DNA from: Pseudomonas lundensis
Lineage (GTDB): Bacteria; Pseudomonadota; Gammaproteobacteria; Pseudomonadales; Pseudomonadaceae
Direction: 5' to 3'
Assembly (NCBI RefSeq): GCF_002269125.1
Contig: NZ_NQKI01000003.1
Coordinates: forward strand, 1-64,000
Length of the DNA: 64,000 bases
This document shows positions 25,428-38,759 of this stretch, piece by piece. A program made the position numbers and the translations under genes. The notes below the pieces were generated by a model. That model was not told where the DNA came from. It was given only the letters and a program-made list of their open reading frames with translations, and ran no database searches. Every line of letters begins with the position of its first letter. Position 1 is the stretch's first letter.

Positions 25428-25967
25428 ATGGCACGACTAAAAGAGATTTACCGGAAGGAAATCGCTCCGAAACTTAAGGAAGAACTTAAGCTTTCGAACG
25501 TGATGGAAGTTCCGCGCGTTACCAAAATCACCCTGAACATGGGTTTGGGCGAAGCGATCGGCGACAAAAAAGTCATCGAACACGCTGTAGCTGATTTGGA
25601 AAAGATCACGGGTCAAAAAGTTGTTGTGACTTACGCTCGCAAGTCCATCGCAGGCTTTAAAGTTCGCGAAGGCTGGCCGATCGGCGTCAAAGTAACTCTG
25701 CGCCGTGAGCGTATGTATGAATTCCTGGATCGTCTGCTGTCGATCTCCCTGCCTCGGGTTCGCGACTTCCGCGGCCTGAATGCCAAGTCCTTCGATGGTC
25801 GTGGTAACTACAGCATGGGCGTTAAAGAGCAGATCATCTTCCCGGAAATCGACTACGACAAGATCGATGCACTCCGCGGTCTGGATATTACCCTGACCAC
25901 CACTGCTCGGACGGATGATGAAGGTCGCGCATTGCTGCGTGCATTCAAATTCCCGTTCCGCAACTGA
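25428..25967 (+). CDS. rplE: 50S ribosomal protein L5
   Basis: L5 binds 5S rRNA and contacts P-site tRNA and S13. The 179-aa protein has [18 protein letters not shown] and the C-terminal [17 protein letters not shown] block. In E. coli S8 represses spc translation near this start; I did not find a clear S8 site here. Confidence 0.97.
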   Translation: MARLKEIYRKEIAPKLKEELKLSNVMEVPRVTKITLNMGLGEAIGDKKVIEHAVADLEKITGQKVVVTYARKSIAGFKVREGWPIGVKVTLRRERMYEFLDRLLSISLPRVRDFRGLNAKSFDGRGNYSMGVKEQIIFPEIDYDKIDALRGLDITLTTTARTDDEGRALLRAFKFPFRN

Positions 25968-25980
25968 TTGGAGTAGGACC

Positions 25981-26286
25981 ATGGCTAAGATGAGCATGAA
26001 AAACCGCGAGCTGAAGCGTCAGCTCACGGTTGCCAAGTACGCCAAGAAGCGTGCCGAGCTGAAAGCAATCATCGTTGATCTGAACGCAAGTCCAGAAGCG
26101 CGTTGGGAAGCGACAGTAGCTCTGCAGAAGCAGCCACGTGACGCAAGCGCCTCGCGCATGCGTAACCGCTGCCGCCTGACTGGTCGTCCGCATGGTGTTT
26201 ACCGCAAGTTCGGCCTCGGTCGTAACAAATTGCGTGAAGCAGCAATGCGCGGTGACGTACCAGGTCTGGTTAAAGCCAGCTGGTAA
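25981..26286 (+). CDS. rpsN: 30S ribosomal protein S14
   Basis: S14 is in the 30S head next to S19. The 101-aa product is the zinc-free long form: it has [26 protein letters not shown] but no CxxC pair as in the zinc (C+) form. The ATG at 25981 with GGAGTAGG upstream gives the family length. The next gene is unusually far away (212 nt). Confidence 0.96.
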   Translation: MAKMSMKNRELKRQLTVAKYAKKRAELKAIIVDLNASPEARWEATVALQKQPRDASASRMRNRCRLTGRPHGVYRKFGLGRNKLREAAMRGDVPGLVKASW

Positions 26287-26348
26287 GCCGTACAAGCAAA
26301 GTTATCGATGTCAGGCTCGCGAGATCCTGACAGTCGGTGACCTTGAAC

Positions 26349-26380
26349 ATGAATCAAGCCCCTATTGGGGCTTGATTCAT
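26349..26380 (+). terminator. Perfect 14-bp hairpin inside the spc operon
   Basis: ATGAATCAAGCCCC (26349-26362), loop TATT, GGGGCTTGATTCAT (26367-26380), followed by only a weak T run (ttctgg). It could act as a partial terminator, an mRNA-processing site or a 3'-end stabiliser between rpsN and rpsH. Confidence 0.7.
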
Positions 26381-26400
26381 TTCTGGTGTGTGTCTAGAAT
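26372..26400 (+). promoter_or_regulatory. Putative internal promoter for rpsH onward
   Basis: -35 TTGATT (26372-26377), 17-bp spacer, -10 TAGAAT (26395-26400). The -35 is part of the 3' arm of the hairpin at 26349-26380. It would drive rpsH, rplF and the later spc genes; a start near 26407 leaves about 92 nt of leader. Confidence 0.6.
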
Positions 26401-26498
26401 GACCGGCTCGCCTGAGCCCGTGCTTTTTAAGCATTGAGTCACTCGGCGACAGTTGTAGCCGCAAGGCTAATTCTTTTTGTATCAGGAGCGTCTAGCCC

Positions 26499-26891
26499 AT
26501 GAGTATGCAGGACCCGTTAGCGGACATGCTAACTCGAATCCGTAATGCCCAGATGGCTGAAAAGTCCGTCGTAAGCATGCCATCTTCCACGTTGAAGGTA
26601 GCTGTAGCCAAAGTCCTGAAGGACGAAGGTTATATCGCGGATTATCAGATCAGCAGCGAAATCAAACCACTGCTGTCTATCGAGCTGAAGTACTTCGAAG
26701 GCCGTCCGGTTATCGAAGAAGTTAAGCGCGTTAGCCGTCCAGGCCTGCGTCAGTACAAGTCCTCCGAAGATCTGCCGAAAGTTCGTGGCGGTCTGGGTGT
26801 GTCTATCGTCTCCACCAACAAAGGTGTGATGACGGATCGTGCTGCGCGCGCTGCCGGTGTCGGCGGCGAAGTTCTTTGCACTGTGTTCTAA
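26499..26891 (+). CDS. rpsH: 30S ribosomal protein S8
   Basis: S8 is a central-domain rRNA binder and, in E. coli, the translational repressor of the spc operon. The 130-aa protein starts [18 protein letters not shown] and ends with [24 protein letters not shown] precedes the ATG. It follows an intergenic hairpin and a probable internal promoter. Confidence 0.97.
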   Translation: MSMQDPLADMLTRIRNAQMAEKSVVSMPSSTLKVAVAKVLKDEGYIADYQISSEIKPLLSIELKYFEGRPVIEEVKRVSRPGLRQYKSSEDLPKVRGGLGVSIVSTNKGVMTDRAARAAGVGGEVLCTVF

Positions 26892-26903
26892 GGGGGGATA
26901 AGC

Positions 26904-27437
26904 ATGTCACGCGTCGCTAAGAACCCCGTTAAGCTGCCAGCTGGTGTTGAAGTAAAATTCGCCGGCCAACAGCTTTCGGTGAAGGGTGCCAAGGGCACTC
27001 TAGAACTGAACATCCATTCGTCCGTTGAGATCGTTGAAGAAGCTGGTGAGCTGCGTTTCGCTGCTCGCAATGGCGATCAACAAACTCGCGCAATGGCTGG
27101 TACCACTCGTGCGTTGGTAAACAACATGGTCCAAGGCGTAAGCCAAGGCTTCGAGCGTAAGCTCCAGCTGGTCGGTGTTGGTTACAAAGCGCAAGCAAAA
27201 GGCACAGTGCTGAACCTGGCTCTTGGCTTCTCGCACCCAGTGGATTACGAACTGCCGGAAGGCATCACCGCTGAGACCCCTAGCCAAACCGATATCCTGA
27301 TCAAGGGCATCGACAAGCAGCTAGTAGGTCAAGTGGCCGCTGAGATCCGCGACTTCCGTCCGCCAGAACCTTACAAAGGTAAAGGTGTGCGTTACGCGGA
27401 CGAAGTCGTCCGCCGTAAAGAAGCCAAGAAGAAGTAG
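26904..27437 (+). CDS. rplF: 50S ribosomal protein L6
   Basis: L6 lies near the sarcin-ricin loop and factor-binding site. The 177-aa protein has two similar domains, with [14 protein letters not shown] at the linker and the C-terminal signature [15 protein letters not shown]. It is 12 nt after rpsH. Confidence 0.97.
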   Translation: MSRVAKNPVKLPAGVEVKFAGQQLSVKGAKGTLELNIHSSVEIVEEAGELRFAARNGDQQTRAMAGTTRALVNNMVQGVSQGFERKLQLVGVGYKAQAKGTVLNLALGFSHPVDYELPEGITAETPSQTDILIKGIDKQLVGQVAAEIRDFRPPEPYKGKGVRYADEVVRRKEAKKK

Positions 27438-27447
27438 GGCCTAGCAA

Positions 27448-27798
27448 ATGACCGACAAAAAAGTTACTCGACTGCGTCGCGCTCGCAAAGCACGTCTGAA
27501 AATGCACGAATTAGAAGTCGTGCGTCTCTGCGTGTTCCGCTCTTCGCAGCACATCTATGCCCAGGTCATCTCGGCCGACGGCAGCAAAGTCCTGGCAAGC
27601 GCCTCGACTTTGGACAAAGAACTGCGTGATGCTGCCACTGGCAACATCGACGCGGCCACAAAGGTTGGCCAGCTGGTCGCTACGCGTGCAAAAGCCGCTG
27701 GCGTCTCGCAGGTGGCTTTCGACCGCTCTGGCTTCAAGTACCACGGCCGCGTTAAAGCGCTGGCTGAGGCTGCTCGTGAAGCTGGGCTGGAGTTCTAA
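27448..27798 (+). CDS. rplR: 50S ribosomal protein L18
   Basis: L18 binds 5S rRNA and helps bring it into the 50S. The 116-aa protein has the basic N-terminus ([11 protein letters not shown]), the [14 protein letters not shown] block, and ends AAREAGLEF. It lies three bases before rpsE. Confidence 0.97.
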   Translation: MTDKKVTRLRRARKARLKMHELEVVRLCVFRSSQHIYAQVISADGSKVLASASTLDKELRDAATGNIDAATKVGQLVATRAKAAGVSQVAFDRSGFKYHGRVKALAEAAREAGLEF

Positions 27799-27801
27799 GT
27801 T

Positions 27802-28302
27802 ATGTCAAATAACGACCAAAAGCGCGACGAAGGCTACATTGAGAAGCTGGTTCAAGTTAACCGCGTAGCCAAAACCGTTAAAGGCGGCCGTATCTTCACT
27901 TTCACCGCGTTGACCGTGGTTGGTGATGGTAAAGGGCGTGTTGGCTTCGGCCGTGGCAAGTCACGTGAAGTGCCTGCTGCGATCCAGAAGGCAATGGAAG
28001 CTGCTCGCCGCAACATGATCCAGGTTGATCTGAACGGCACCACCCTGCAGTACGCAATGAAGTCTGCTCATGGCGCTTCGAAGGTGTACATGCAGCCTGC
28101 TTCTGAAGGTACCGGTATCATCGCTGGCGGCGCAATGCGTGCTGTCCTCGAAGTTGCTGGCGTTCAGAACGTACTGGCTAAGTGCTACGGCTCGACTAAC
28201 CCTGTAAACGTGGTTCACGCCACTTTTAAAGGTTTGAAAGCTATGCAGTCTCCTGAATCTATTGCCGCCAAGCGTGGCAAAAGCGTTAAGGAGATCTTCT
28301 GA
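27802..28302 (+). CDS. rpsE: 30S ribosomal protein S5
   Basis: S5 is a fidelity protein at the S4 interface and part of the mRNA entry helicase. The 166-aa product has the double-stranded RNA-binding fold ([20 protein letters not shown]) and the ribosomal S5 fold with [27 protein letters not shown] sequence (about residues 108-130). The spectinomycin loop is intact. Confidence 0.97.
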   Translation: MSNNDQKRDEGYIEKLVQVNRVAKTVKGGRIFTFTALTVVGDGKGRVGFGRGKSREVPAAIQKAMEAARRNMIQVDLNGTTLQYAMKSAHGASKVYMQPASEGTGIIAGGAMRAVLEVAGVQNVLAKCYGSTNPVNVVHATFKGLKAMQSPESIAAKRGKSVKEIF

Positions 28303-28304
28303 TC

Positions 28305-28481
28305 ATGGCTACCGTTAAAGTAACGCTGATCAAAAGCATGACCGGCCGTATCCCTAACCACAAATTGTGCGTTAAAGGTCTGGGTCTGCGTCGCATCGGT
28401 CACACTGTAGAAGTACTTGATACTCCCGAGAATCGCGGGATGATCAACAAGGCTTACTACATGCTGCGTGTAGAGGGTTAA
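28305..28481 (+). CDS. rpmD: 50S ribosomal protein L30
   Basis: A short 58-aa frame, ATG at 28305 and stop at 28479-28481, translates to [19 protein letters not shown] and on to the [12 protein letters not shown]-terminus, the standard L30. It fits exactly between rpsE (2 nt before) and rplO (3 nt after), as in all spc operons. Confidence 0.96.
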   Translation: MATVKVTLIKSMTGRIPNHKLCVKGLGLRRIGHTVEVLDTPENRGMINKAYYMLRVEG

Positions 28482-28484
28482 TCG

Positions 28485-28919
28485 ATGAAACTCAATGATC
28501 TGAGTCCAGCGCCGGGTTCCCGTCGCGAAAAGCATCGTCCGGGCCGTGGTATCGGTAGTGGTTTGGGTAAGACTGGTGGCCGTGGTCACAAAGGTCAGAC
28601 TTCCCGCTCCGGTGGCACCATTGCTCCAGGCTTTGAAGGCGGCCAACAGCCGTTGCATCGCCGTCTGCCTAAGTTCGGTTTCGTTTCCCTGAAAGCCATG
28701 GATCGCGCAGAAGTGCGTTTGTCCGAGCTGGCTAAAGTGGAAGGCGACATCGTAACTGTGCAGACTCTGAAGGATGCCAACGTGATCAATGTCAACGTTC
28801 AACGTGTGAAAATCATGTTGTCCGGTGAAGTGACTCGCGCTGTCACCATCAAAGGTATCGCAGCCACCAAAGGTGCGCGTGCGGCTATCGAAGCAGCTGG
28901 CGGCAAGTTCGAGGAATAA
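28485..28919 (+). CDS. rplO: 50S ribosomal protein L15
   Basis: L15 is a late-assembly protein that reaches deep into the 50S. The 144-aa protein has the Gly/Arg-rich N-terminal extension ([21 protein letters not shown]) starting at about residue 18 and the C-terminal globular part ending [12 protein letters not shown]. Its TAA directly abuts the secY ATG. Confidence 0.97.
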   Translation: MKLNDLSPAPGSRREKHRPGRGIGSGLGKTGGRGHKGQTSRSGGTIAPGFEGGQQPLHRRLPKFGFVSLKAMDRAEVRLSELAKVEGDIVTVQTLKDANVINVNVQRVKIMLSGEVTRAVTIKGIAATKGARAAIEAAGGKFEE

Positions 28920-30248
28920 ATGGCTAAGCAAGGTGCTCTCTCAGCGCTCAGCAAAGGCGGGTTGTCCGAGCTCTGGGCTCGTCTGCGTTTTCTATTCCTG
29001 GCGATCATCGTCTATCGGATAGGCGCACACATCCCAGTTCCTGGTATTAACCCGGACCGGCTGGCGGACCTGTTTCGACAGAATGAGGGGACCATTCTTA
29101 GCTTGTTCAACATGTTTTCCGGCGGCGCGCTGGAGCGGATGAGTATTTTTGCGCTGGGGATCATGCCGTATATTTCGGCATCGATCATCATGCAGCTTAT
29201 GTCCGCTGTTAGCCCGCAGCTGGAGCAGTTGAAGAAGGAAGGTGAGGCTGGCCGTCGCAAGATTAGCCAGTACACCCGCTACCTCACTGTCGCTCTTGCT
29301 CTTGTCCAGGCTATTGGCATGTCCATTGGTCTGGCAGGGCAGGGCGTAGCGTTCACTGGTGACCTGGGCTTTCATTTCGTTGCAGTGACCACCTTTGTGG
29401 CTGGTGCAATGTTCATGATGTGGCTGGGTGAGCAGATTACTGAGCGTGGAGTTGGCAACGGTATCTCGATGTTGATTTTTTCGGGTATCGTCGCCGGTCT
29501 TCCGAGAGCAATTGGGCAGTCGTTCGAGTCTGCGCGTCAGGGTGATATCAATATCTTCGCTCTGGTTGCTATCGGTTTGCTGGCAGTAGCGATTATCGGT
29601 TTTGTGGTGTTCATTGAGCGTGGCCAGCGTCGTATTGCTGTTCACTACGCTAAGCGTCAGCAAGGCCGTAAGGTCTTTGCTGCTCAGACAAGCCACCTGC
29701 CGCTGAAAGTGAATATGGCCGGCGTTATCCCGGCTATTTTCGCGAGCAGCATTTTGCTGTTCCCGGCTTCGCTGGGTGCCTGGTTTGGTCAGTCTGAAGG
29801 TATGGGCTGGTTGCAGGACATCTCACAGTCGATCGCTCCTGGTCAGCCGTTGAATATTCTGCTGTTTAGTGCAGGGATTATTTTCTTCTGCTTCTTCTAT
29901 ACGGCGTTGATGTTCAATCCGAAAGACGTAGCGGAAAACCTGAAGAAGTCCGGTGCCTTTATTCCGGGTATCCGTCCAGGCGAGCAGTCGGCGCGCTATA
30001 TTGATGGCGTTTTGACTCGTTTGACTCTGTTCGGTGCTCTTTATATGACGGCCGTGTGTCTGCTGCCCCAGTTTCTGGTGGTTGCGGCCAACGTTCCGTT
30101 CTACCTTGGCGGGACCTCGTTGCTGATCGTTGTTGTGGTTGTTATGGACTTCATGTCGCAAGTACAATCGCACCTCGTTTCGCACCAGTACGAATCCCTG
30201 ATGAAGAAAGCCAACCTGAAGGGCTACGGCAGCGGAATGCTTCGCTGA
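28920..30248 (+). CDS. secY: Preprotein translocase subunit SecY
   Basis: SecY is the channel-forming subunit of the Sec translocon. The 442-aa protein has ten predicted membrane segments, the plug region after the first one ([13 protein letters not shown]), and the large cytoplasmic loops for SecA and ribosomes (about residues 240-260 and 340-360). It is immediately downstream of rplO, so its synthesis is coupled to ribosomal proteins. Confidence 0.97.
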
Positions 30249-30276
30249 AGTACCCATAAGGTTAGAGGAGTTGGTG

Positions 30277-30393
30277 ATGAAAGTTCGTGCATCGGTGAAA
30301 AAGCTGTGCCGTAACTGCAAGATTATTCGCCGCGAAGGTGTTGTTCGGGTAATTTGCAGCGCGGAACCACGTCACAAACAGCGCCAAGGCTGA
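30277..30393 (+). CDS. rpmJ: 50S ribosomal protein L36 (zinc form)
   Basis: A 38-aa frame starting [19 protein letters not shown]. It has C11, C14, C27 and H33, the zinc ligands of the C+ form, which is replaced by zinc-free paralogues under zinc starvation in many bacteria. GAGGAG lies upstream. It ends the spc operon after secY. Confidence 0.96.
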
Positions 30394-30410
30394 GTGTGAT
30401 CTGTTTGAAG

Positions 30411-30450
30411 CCCAGCAGCTAGTGCGCTGCTGGGTTGATTATTTGTTATT
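30411..30450 (+). terminator. Hairpin between spc and alpha operons
   Basis: CCCAGCAGC (30411-30419), six-base loop, GCTGCTGGG (30426-30434), followed by a broken T-rich run (ttgattatttgttatt). Probably a terminator or attenuator ahead of rpsM. Confidence 0.7.
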
Positions 30451-30522
30451 ACAGCGATATTATCTCGCGCCCTATTTCTTGGCTTCCGGGGCGTAGGTAG
30501 CTGTCAATTGGAGTCCCACTGA

Positions 30523-30879
30523 ATGGCCCGTATTGCAGGCGTTAACATTCCAGATAACAAGCACACTGTTATCTCGCTGACCTACATCTATGGTGTTGGT
30601 CGCACTACTGCACAGAAAATCTGTGTAGATGCTGGTGTAAACCCAGCCGCTAAGATCAAGGATCTGAGCGACGAGCAGATTGAACAGCTGCGTGGCGAAG
30701 TGGCGAAGTTCACCACTGAAGGTGACCTGCGTCGTGAAGTCAACATGAAAATCAAACGCTTGATGGACTTGGGCTGCTACCGCGGTCTGCGCCATCGTCG
30801 TGGTCTTCCAGTGCGCGGTCAGCGTACCAAGACCAACGCGCGTACTCGCAAAGGTCCGCGTAAGCCGATCCGCAAGTAA
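30523..30879 (+). CDS. rpsM: 30S ribosomal protein S13
   Basis: S13 is in the 30S head and bridges to L5. The 118-aa protein has [13 protein letters not shown], the helix-two-turn-helix region, and the basic tail [18 protein letters not shown] that reaches P-site tRNA. It is the first gene of the alpha operon, 129 nt after rpmJ. That spacer is where S4 represses in E. coli. Confidence 0.97.
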   Translation: MARIAGVNIPDNKHTVISLTYIYGVGRTTAQKICVDAGVNPAAKIKDLSDEQIEQLRGEVAKFTTEGDLRREVNMKIKRLMDLGCYRGLRHRRGLPVRGQRTKTNARTRKGPRKPIRK

Positions 30880-30909
30880 TCGCACCAGCGAATCGACAGG
30901 AATTTAGTC

Positions 30910-31299
30910 ATGGCAAAACCTGCTGCTCGTCCTCGTAAAAAAATTAAAAAGACAGTGGTTGATGGCATCGCCCACATCCACGCGTCTTTCAACAACACCA
31001 TCGTGACCATCACCGACCGTCAGGGTAATGCGCTTTCTTGGGCAACCTCCGGTGGTTCGGGTTTCCGCGGTTCTCGCAAGTCCACCCCGTTCGCTGCTCA
31101 AGTAGCTGCTGAACGTGCTGGTCAAGCTGCGCTGGAATATGGCCTGAAAAACCTTGACGTTAACGTTAAGGGCCCAGGTCCAGGTCGTGAGTCCGCTGTC
31201 CGTGCTTTGAACGGCTGTGGCTATAAGATCGCCAGCATCACCGACGTGACGCCAATCCCGCACAACGGGTGCCGTCCGCCGAAGAAGCGCCGCGTGTAA
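30910..31299 (+). CDS. rpsK: 30S ribosomal protein S11
   Basis: S11 lies on the 30S platform and shapes the mRNA exit channel. The 129-aa protein has [19 protein letters not shown] and the C-terminal [20 protein letters not shown]; the N of HNG is the usual isoaspartate site. AGGAATTTAG upstream serves as ribosome-binding site. Confidence 0.97.
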   Translation: MAKPAARPRKKIKKTVVDGIAHIHASFNNTIVTITDRQGNALSWATSGGSGFRGSRKSTPFAAQVAAERAGQAALEYGLKNLDVNVKGPGPGRESAVRALNGCGYKIASITDVTPIPHNGCRPPKKRRV

Positions 31300-31317
31300 T
31301 CCAGGAGACTGTAAAGA

Positions 31318-31938
31318 ATGGCTCGTTACATTGGTCCAAAATGCAAACTGGCACGTCGTGAAGGCACCGATCTCTTCCTGAAGAGTGGTGTGCGCGCTAT
31401 CGAATCGAAGTGCAATATTGAAGCTGCTCCAGGCATCCACGGCCAGCGCCGCGGTCGCCAATCCGACTACGGCACCCAACTGCGTGAAAAGCAGAAGGTC
31501 CGTCGTATCTACGGCGTTCTCGAGCGTCAGTTCAGCGGCTACTACAAACAAGCTGCTGGCAAGAAAGGTGCAACTGGTGAAAACCTGCTGCAACTGCTCG
31601 AATGCCGTCTGGATAACGTCGTATACCGTATGGGTTTCGGTTCTACTCGTGCCGAATCTCGTCAGTTGGTATCGCACAAGTCGATCAGCGTAAACGGTCA
31701 GACCGTTAACGTTCCGTCCTACCAGGTACGTGCTGGTGACGTGGTCGCTATCCGCGAGAAAGCAAAGAACCAGCTTCGCATTGTCCAAGCTCTCGATCTG
31801 TGTGCCCAACGTGGCCGCGTAGAATGGGTAGAAGTAGACACTGAGAAGAAGTCGGGCGTTTTCAAGAACGTTCCAGCTCGCAGTGATCTGTCCGCCGACA
31901 TCAACGAAAGCCTGATTGTCGAGCTCTACTCCAAGTAA
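31318..31938 (+). CDS. rpsD: 30S ribosomal protein S4
   Basis: S4 nucleates the 30S body, controls accuracy with S5, and in E. coli represses the alpha operon. The 206-aa protein starts [16 protein letters not shown] and has the S4 RNA-binding domain (about residues 96-160; [21 protein letters not shown]). Confidence 0.97.
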   Translation: MARYIGPKCKLARREGTDLFLKSGVRAIESKCNIEAAPGIHGQRRGRQSDYGTQLREKQKVRRIYGVLERQFSGYYKQAAGKKGATGENLLQLLECRLDNVVYRMGFGSTRAESRQLVSHKSISVNGQTVNVPSYQVRAGDVVAIREKAKNQLRIVQALDLCAQRGRVEWVEVDTEKKSGVFKNVPARSDLSADINESLIVELYSK

Positions 31939-31960
31939 GGGCTAGAAAATAGGTGCATCC

Positions 31961-32962
31961 ATGCAGATTTCGGTAAATGAGTTCCTGACACCTCGCCATA
32001 TTGATGTGCAAGTTGTCAGTCCAACCCGCGCTAAAATCACACTCGAGCCTCTCGAGCGTGGTTTTGGCCACACCCTGGGCAACGCGCTGCGCCGCATCCT
32101 GTTGTCCTCAATGCCAGGCTGTGCAGTAGTCGAGGCCGAGATTGATGGTGTGCTCCACGAGTACAGCGCCATCGAAGGTGTACAGGAAGACGTAATTGAA
32201 ATCCTGTTGAACCTTAAAGGTCTGGCTATCAAGCTGCACGGCCGTGACGAAGTTACGCTGACCTTGTCGAAGAAGGGTTCGGGGGTGGTTACCGCTGCCG
32301 ATATTCAGCTGGATCATGATGTCGAGATCGTTAATCCCGATCACGTAATCGCCAACCTGGCGTCTAACGGCGCCTTGAACATGAAGCTCACCGTAGCTCG
32401 TGGTCGTGGTTATGAACCAGCAGACTCGCGTCAGAGCGATGAAGATGAAAGCCGCAGCATTGGTCGCTTGCAGCTGGATTCTTCGTTCAGCCCGGTACGT
32501 CGCATCGCATACGTGGTGGAAAACGCCCGTGTCGAGCAGCGTACTAACCTGGACAAACTGGTTATTGATCTGGAGACCAACGGTACCCTGGATCCTGAAG
32601 AGGCCATTCGTCGTGCTGCAACCATCCTGCAACAGCAGTTGGCTGCATTCGTCGACCTCAAGGGTGACAGCGAGCCAGTGGTTATCGAACAGGAAGACGA
32701 GATCGATCCGATCCTGCTTCGTCCGGTTGACGATCTGGAACTGACCGTGCGTTCGGCCAACTGCCTTAAGGCGGAGAACATTTACTACATCGGTGACCTG
32801 ATTCAGCGCACTGAAGTAGAACTGTTGAAGACTCCGAACCTGGGCAAGAAATCCTTGACTGAAATCAAGGACGTTCTGGCCTCCCGTGGTCTGTCCCTCG
32901 GCATGCGCCTCGACAACTGGCCGCCTGCAAGTCTTAAGAAGGACGACAAGGCGACTGCCTGA
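31961..32962 (+). CDS. rpoA: DNA-directed RNA polymerase subunit alpha
   Basis: Alpha dimerises to start RNA polymerase assembly and contacts UP elements and activators. The 333-aa protein has the N-terminal domain (about 1-235; [30 protein letters not shown] start at about residue 28), a linker, and the C-terminal domain (about 250-320; [30 protein letters not shown]) with the DNA- and activator-binding residues in place. It lies between rpsD and rplQ. Confidence 0.97.
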   Translation: MQISVNEFLTPRHIDVQVVSPTRAKITLEPLERGFGHTLGNALRRILLSSMPGCAVVEAEIDGVLHEYSAIEGVQEDVIEILLNLKGLAIKLHGRDEVTLTLSKKGSGVVTAADIQLDHDVEIVNPDHVIANLASNGALNMKLTVARGRGYEPADSRQSDEDESRSIGRLQLDSSFSPVRRIAYVVENARVEQRTNLDKLVIDLETNGTLDPEEAIRRAATILQQQLAAFVDLKGDSEPVVIEQEDEIDPILLRPVDDLELTVRSANCLKAENIYYIGDLIQRTEVELLKTPNLGKKSLTEIKDVLASRGLSLGMRLDNWPPASLKKDDKATA

Positions 32963-33004
32963 TCGTCGTAATCACCGAACGTTGTGTTTGGTAAGGAATG
33001 AACC

Positions 33005-33391
33005 ATGCGTCATCGTAAAAGTGGTCGTCACCTGAGCCGCACTAGCTCGCACCGTAAGGCTATGTTTCAAAACATGGCTGTGTCGTTGTTCGAGCACGAG
33101 CTGATCAAAACGACTCTGCCGAAAGCCAAAGAATTGCGTCGCGTTGCTGAGCCGCTGATTACTCTGGCCAAGATTGATTCTGTTGCTAACCGCCGTCTGG
33201 CATTCGACCGTACTCGCTCGAAAGCCATGGTTGGTAAGCTGTTCAACGATCTGGGCAAGCGTTATGCAACTCGTGAGGGTGGCTACCTGCGCATCCTCAA
33301 GTGCGGCTTCCGCGCTGGCGACAACGCGCCTATGGCGTACGTCGAGTTGGTTGATCGTCCAGTTGGCGGTGAAGCTGTATCCGCTGAGTAA
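33005..33391 (+). CDS. rplQ: 50S ribosomal protein L17
   Basis: L17 is near the tunnel exit. The 128-aa protein starts [20 protein letters not shown] and has [25 protein letters not shown] precedes the ATG. It closes the alpha operon and is followed by a strong terminator, marking the end of the 30-kb block. Confidence 0.97.
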   Translation: MRHRKSGRHLSRTSSHRKAMFQNMAVSLFEHELIKTTLPKAKELRRVAEPLITLAKIDSVANRRLAFDRTRSKAMVGKLFNDLGKRYATREGGYLRILKCGFRAGDNAPMAYVELVDRPVGGEAVSAE

Positions 33392-33410
33392 GACGTCAGT
33401 CTCTACAAAG

Positions 33411-33436
33411 AACCGGGCCTAGTGCCCGGTTTTTTG
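33411..33436 (+). terminator. Alpha operon terminator
   Basis: AACCGGGC, loop CTAGT, GCCCGGTT followed by TTTT, 20 nt after rplQ. Confidence 0.93.
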
Positions 33437-33564
33437 TGCGTGTTGTATTGTGGTTTTCTATTGATCTCCATCATTTAATGAATTTGCCCATGCTAAATAC
33501 ATGGTCAATACTCCTCGTCAGCCGATCACACGGCAGTAACAAGACTGACTGAGGAAGTAAACGC

Positions 33565-35013
33565 ATGAACCAGATCAAAACGCTTACCACTGCCAGCGGC
33601 GCCCCAGTTGCTGATAACCAGAATTCTCGTTCTGCCGGTCCTCGTGGGCCTTTGCTGCTTGATGACTTCCATTTGATCGAGAAGCTCGCACACTTCAACC
33701 GTGAAAACATTCCAGAGCGTCGCGTACACGCCAAGGGCTCGGGGGCTCACGGGACATTCACCGTTACGCGTGACATGTCGCAGTACAGTAGCGCGAAGCT
33801 GTTCGATACTGTTGGCAAGCAAACGCCGACATTCATGCGCTTTTCCACGGTCGGCGGTGAGCGCGGCTCTGCCGACACTGAGCGTGACCCTCGCGGCTTT
33901 GCAATCAAGTTCTATACCGAAGAAGGCAATTGGGACATCGTGGGTAACAACACGCCCGTGTTCTTTATCCGTGATCCCCTCAAGTTTCCGGACTTTATCC
34001 ACACCCAAAAGCGTCTGCCGCAAAGCAACCTGAAAAGCGCACAAATGATGTGGGACTTTTGGTCACATTCGCCCGAGTCATTGCACCAAGTCACTATTTT
34101 GTTTTCTGACCGCGGCATACCGGATGGCTATCGCCATATGCATGGATTTGGCAGTCACACGTACAGCCTGATCAACGCGGCTGGTGAGCGTCATTGGGTC
34201 AAGTGGCATTACAAAACCAAACAAGGTATTAAAAACCTGGAGCCTGAAGAGGCGGCTCGTTTGGCGGGTACAGACCCTGACTATGCTCAGCGCGATCTGT
34301 TCGGTGCGATTGAACGGGGAGATTTCCCTAAGTGGCGTGTTTGCATGCAGGTCATGACCGAAGCGCAGGCGGCAGCGCATTACGAAAATCCGTTTGATGT
34401 CACTAAAACCTGGTCGCAGAAAGAGTTTCCGCTGATCGAGATTGGCGAGTTGGAGCTCAACCGTAACCCGCTCAATTACTTTGCCGAAGTTGAACAAGCA
34501 GCGTTTGGCCCCAGCAATATGATCCCAGGCGTTGGTTTGTCGTCTGACCGCATGCTTCAGGGTCGCGTGTTCGCCTACGCAGATGCCCATCGTTATCGCG
34601 TGGGCACCAACCACCAGCATTTGCCGATCAATTCGCCACGTGTCCCCGTGCACACCTATCAGCGCGATGGCTCCATGGCCTATGGCAATAACGGCGGTGC
34701 TGCGCCTAACTATGAGCCCAACAGCTACACTGACGCTCCCAAGCAGGCGCCACAGTATGCTGAGCCGCCATTAGCATTGAGTGGTGCAGCAGATCGTTAT
34801 GATCACCGCGAGGACACTGACTACTATAGCCACGCGGGCGCTCTGTTCCGTTTGATGAGCCCCGAACAGAAAGCACTGTTGATCAACAACATTGCCGGCG
34901 CGATGGCCGGGGTGTCCGACGAAGTGGTGCAGCGTCAATTGCCGCACTTCTATAACGCTGATCCGGCATACGGTGAAGGCGTGGCAAAAGCGTTGGGTGT
35001 ACAGCGTAACTAA
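33565..35013 (+). CDS. katA: Catalase (monofunctional, small-subunit, KatA type)
   Basis: This heme enzyme breaks hydrogen peroxide down to water and oxygen. The 482-aa size and sequence fit clade 3 catalases such as P. aeruginosa KatA. The distal catalytic His is H55 ([12 protein letters not shown]), the Asn partner N128 (VGNNTPVFF), and the proximal heme ligand Y338 ([12 protein letters not shown]). There is no signal peptide, so it is cytoplasmic. It stands alone between two terminators, next to a bacterioferritin-like gene as in other pseudomonads, which fits joint iron and peroxide handling. Confidence 0.96.
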   Translation: MNQIKTLTTASGAPVADNQNSRSAGPRGPLLLDDFHLIEKLAHFNRENIPERRVHAKGSGAHGTFTVTRDMSQYSSAKLFDTVGKQTPTFMRFSTVGGERGSADTERDPRGFAIKFYTEEGNWDIVGNNTPVFFIRDPLKFPDFIHTQKRLPQSNLKSAQMMWDFWSHSPESLHQVTILFSDRGIPDGYRHMHGFGSHTYSLINAAGERHWVKWHYKTKQGIKNLEPEEAARLAGTDPDYAQRDLFGAIERGDFPKWRVCMQVMTEAQAAAHYENPFDVTKTWSQKEFPLIEIGELELNRNPLNYFAEVEQAAFGPSNMIPGVGLSSDRMLQGRVFAYADAHRYRVGTNHQHLPINSPRVPVHTYQRDGSMAYGNNGGAAPNYEPNSYTDAPKQAPQYAEPPLALSGAADRYDHREDTDYYSHAGALFRLMSPEQKALLINNIAGAMAGVSDEVVQRQLPHFYNADPAYGEGVAKALGVQRN

Positions 35014-35030
35014 CTCTAAGTGAGAAGCAG

Positions 35031-35055
35031 AACCGCCCTCAATTGGGCGGTTTTT
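35031..35055 (+). terminator. katA terminator
   Basis: AACCGCCC, loop TCAATT, GGGCGGTT followed by TTT, about 17 nt after the katA stop. Confidence 0.92.
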
Positions 35056-35168
35056 GCGTTTTTTAGCCTCGTTATCTCAGATAAACAGCACATTTATTGC
35101 GATTGAACCGTGACCTCCAGGTCAGCTTGGTTCAAACTACAGCCTTTCAAGCAGGGAGATGTGGGCCG

Positions 35169-35633
35169 ATGCTAGGGCACCCGGAAGTAATCGATTATCT
35201 CAACACGTTGCTCACCGGCGAGCTGGCTGCACGTGATCAATATTTCGTCCATTCCCGTATGTACGAAGACTGGGGTTTCACCAAGCTTTACGAACGCATC
35301 AATCACGAGATGGAAGAAGAGGCACAGCACGCTGATGCGTTGATGCGCCGGATTCTGATGCTCGAAGGCACGCCACGCATGCGTCCGGATGATCTGGATG
35401 TGGGCACCACCGTCCCGGAGATGTTTGCCGCGGATTTGCGTCTTGAATACAAAGTTCGAGCCGCGCTGTGCAAAGGTATTGAACTCTGTGAGCTCCACAA
35501 AGATTACGTCAGCCGCGACATGCTGCGTATCCAACTCGCGGACACCGAAGAAGACCACACCTACTGGCTGGAGAAACAGCTGGGGCTGATAAAGTCGATT
35601 GGCCTGCAGAACTACCTTCAATCGCAGTTCTGA
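35169..35633 (+). CDS. ftnA: Bacterioferritin-like ferritin lacking the heme ligand
   Basis: A 24-subunit iron store protein by family. The 154-aa product has the ferritin four-helix bundle with ferroxidase residues E18, E51, H54 and E127-type acidic residues (DTEEDH). At position 52, where bacterioferritins have the heme-binding Met, it has Ala (MEEEAQHAD). It matches the P. aeruginosa protein next to katA, first called BfrA and later FtnA, which does not itself bind heme. The ATG at 35169 gives the family start ([12 protein letters not shown]); upstream extensions are not conserved. Confidence 0.9.
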   Translation: MLGHPEVIDYLNTLLTGELAARDQYFVHSRMYEDWGFTKLYERINHEMEEEAQHADALMRRILMLEGTPRMRPDDLDVGTTVPEMFAADLRLEYKVRAALCKGIELCELHKDYVSRDMLRIQLADTEEDHTYWLEKQLGLIKSIGLQNYLQSQF

Positions 35634-35680
35634 TTAACGTCATGATCTGTCGCAACTTCATGTTGCGATGACGCTTACTG

Positions 35681-35717
35681 AAAGGCCCTGACATCATCAC
35701 GATGGCAGGGCCTTTTT
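35681..35717. terminator. Bidirectional terminator between ftnA and uvrA
   Basis: AAAGGCCCTG (35681-35690) pairs with CAGGGCCTTT (35706-35715), with an inner CATC/GATG stem, and T or A runs on both sides. It can end ftnA on + and uvrA on -. A smaller CGCAAC/GTTGCG hairpin lies at 35651-35667. Confidence 0.85.
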
Positions 35718-35728
35718 CATACGCCGAT

Positions 35729-38563
<2,835 letters not shown>

Positions 38564-38759
38564 TGCGGCCTCGCTTGGCGGGCATAACGTAAACGAATGA
38601 GTATACGGATCTGCGTGAAAGCTGTGCAGGTCCTTAGTGGCACGATGTCATTAAGGGCCTTCATAACTTTTACGTGACAAAGCGTCGCGCATCGCTCGTG
38701 TGTGTGCTGTTACTCGATGGGACTGGTAGAATCGCCGCCGGTTCACACGAGGTTTTTCC

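Noticed and set aside
38564..38759. LexA box upstream of uvrA
   Set aside because: I searched for CTGT-N8-ACAG-like dyads and found none good enough to report.
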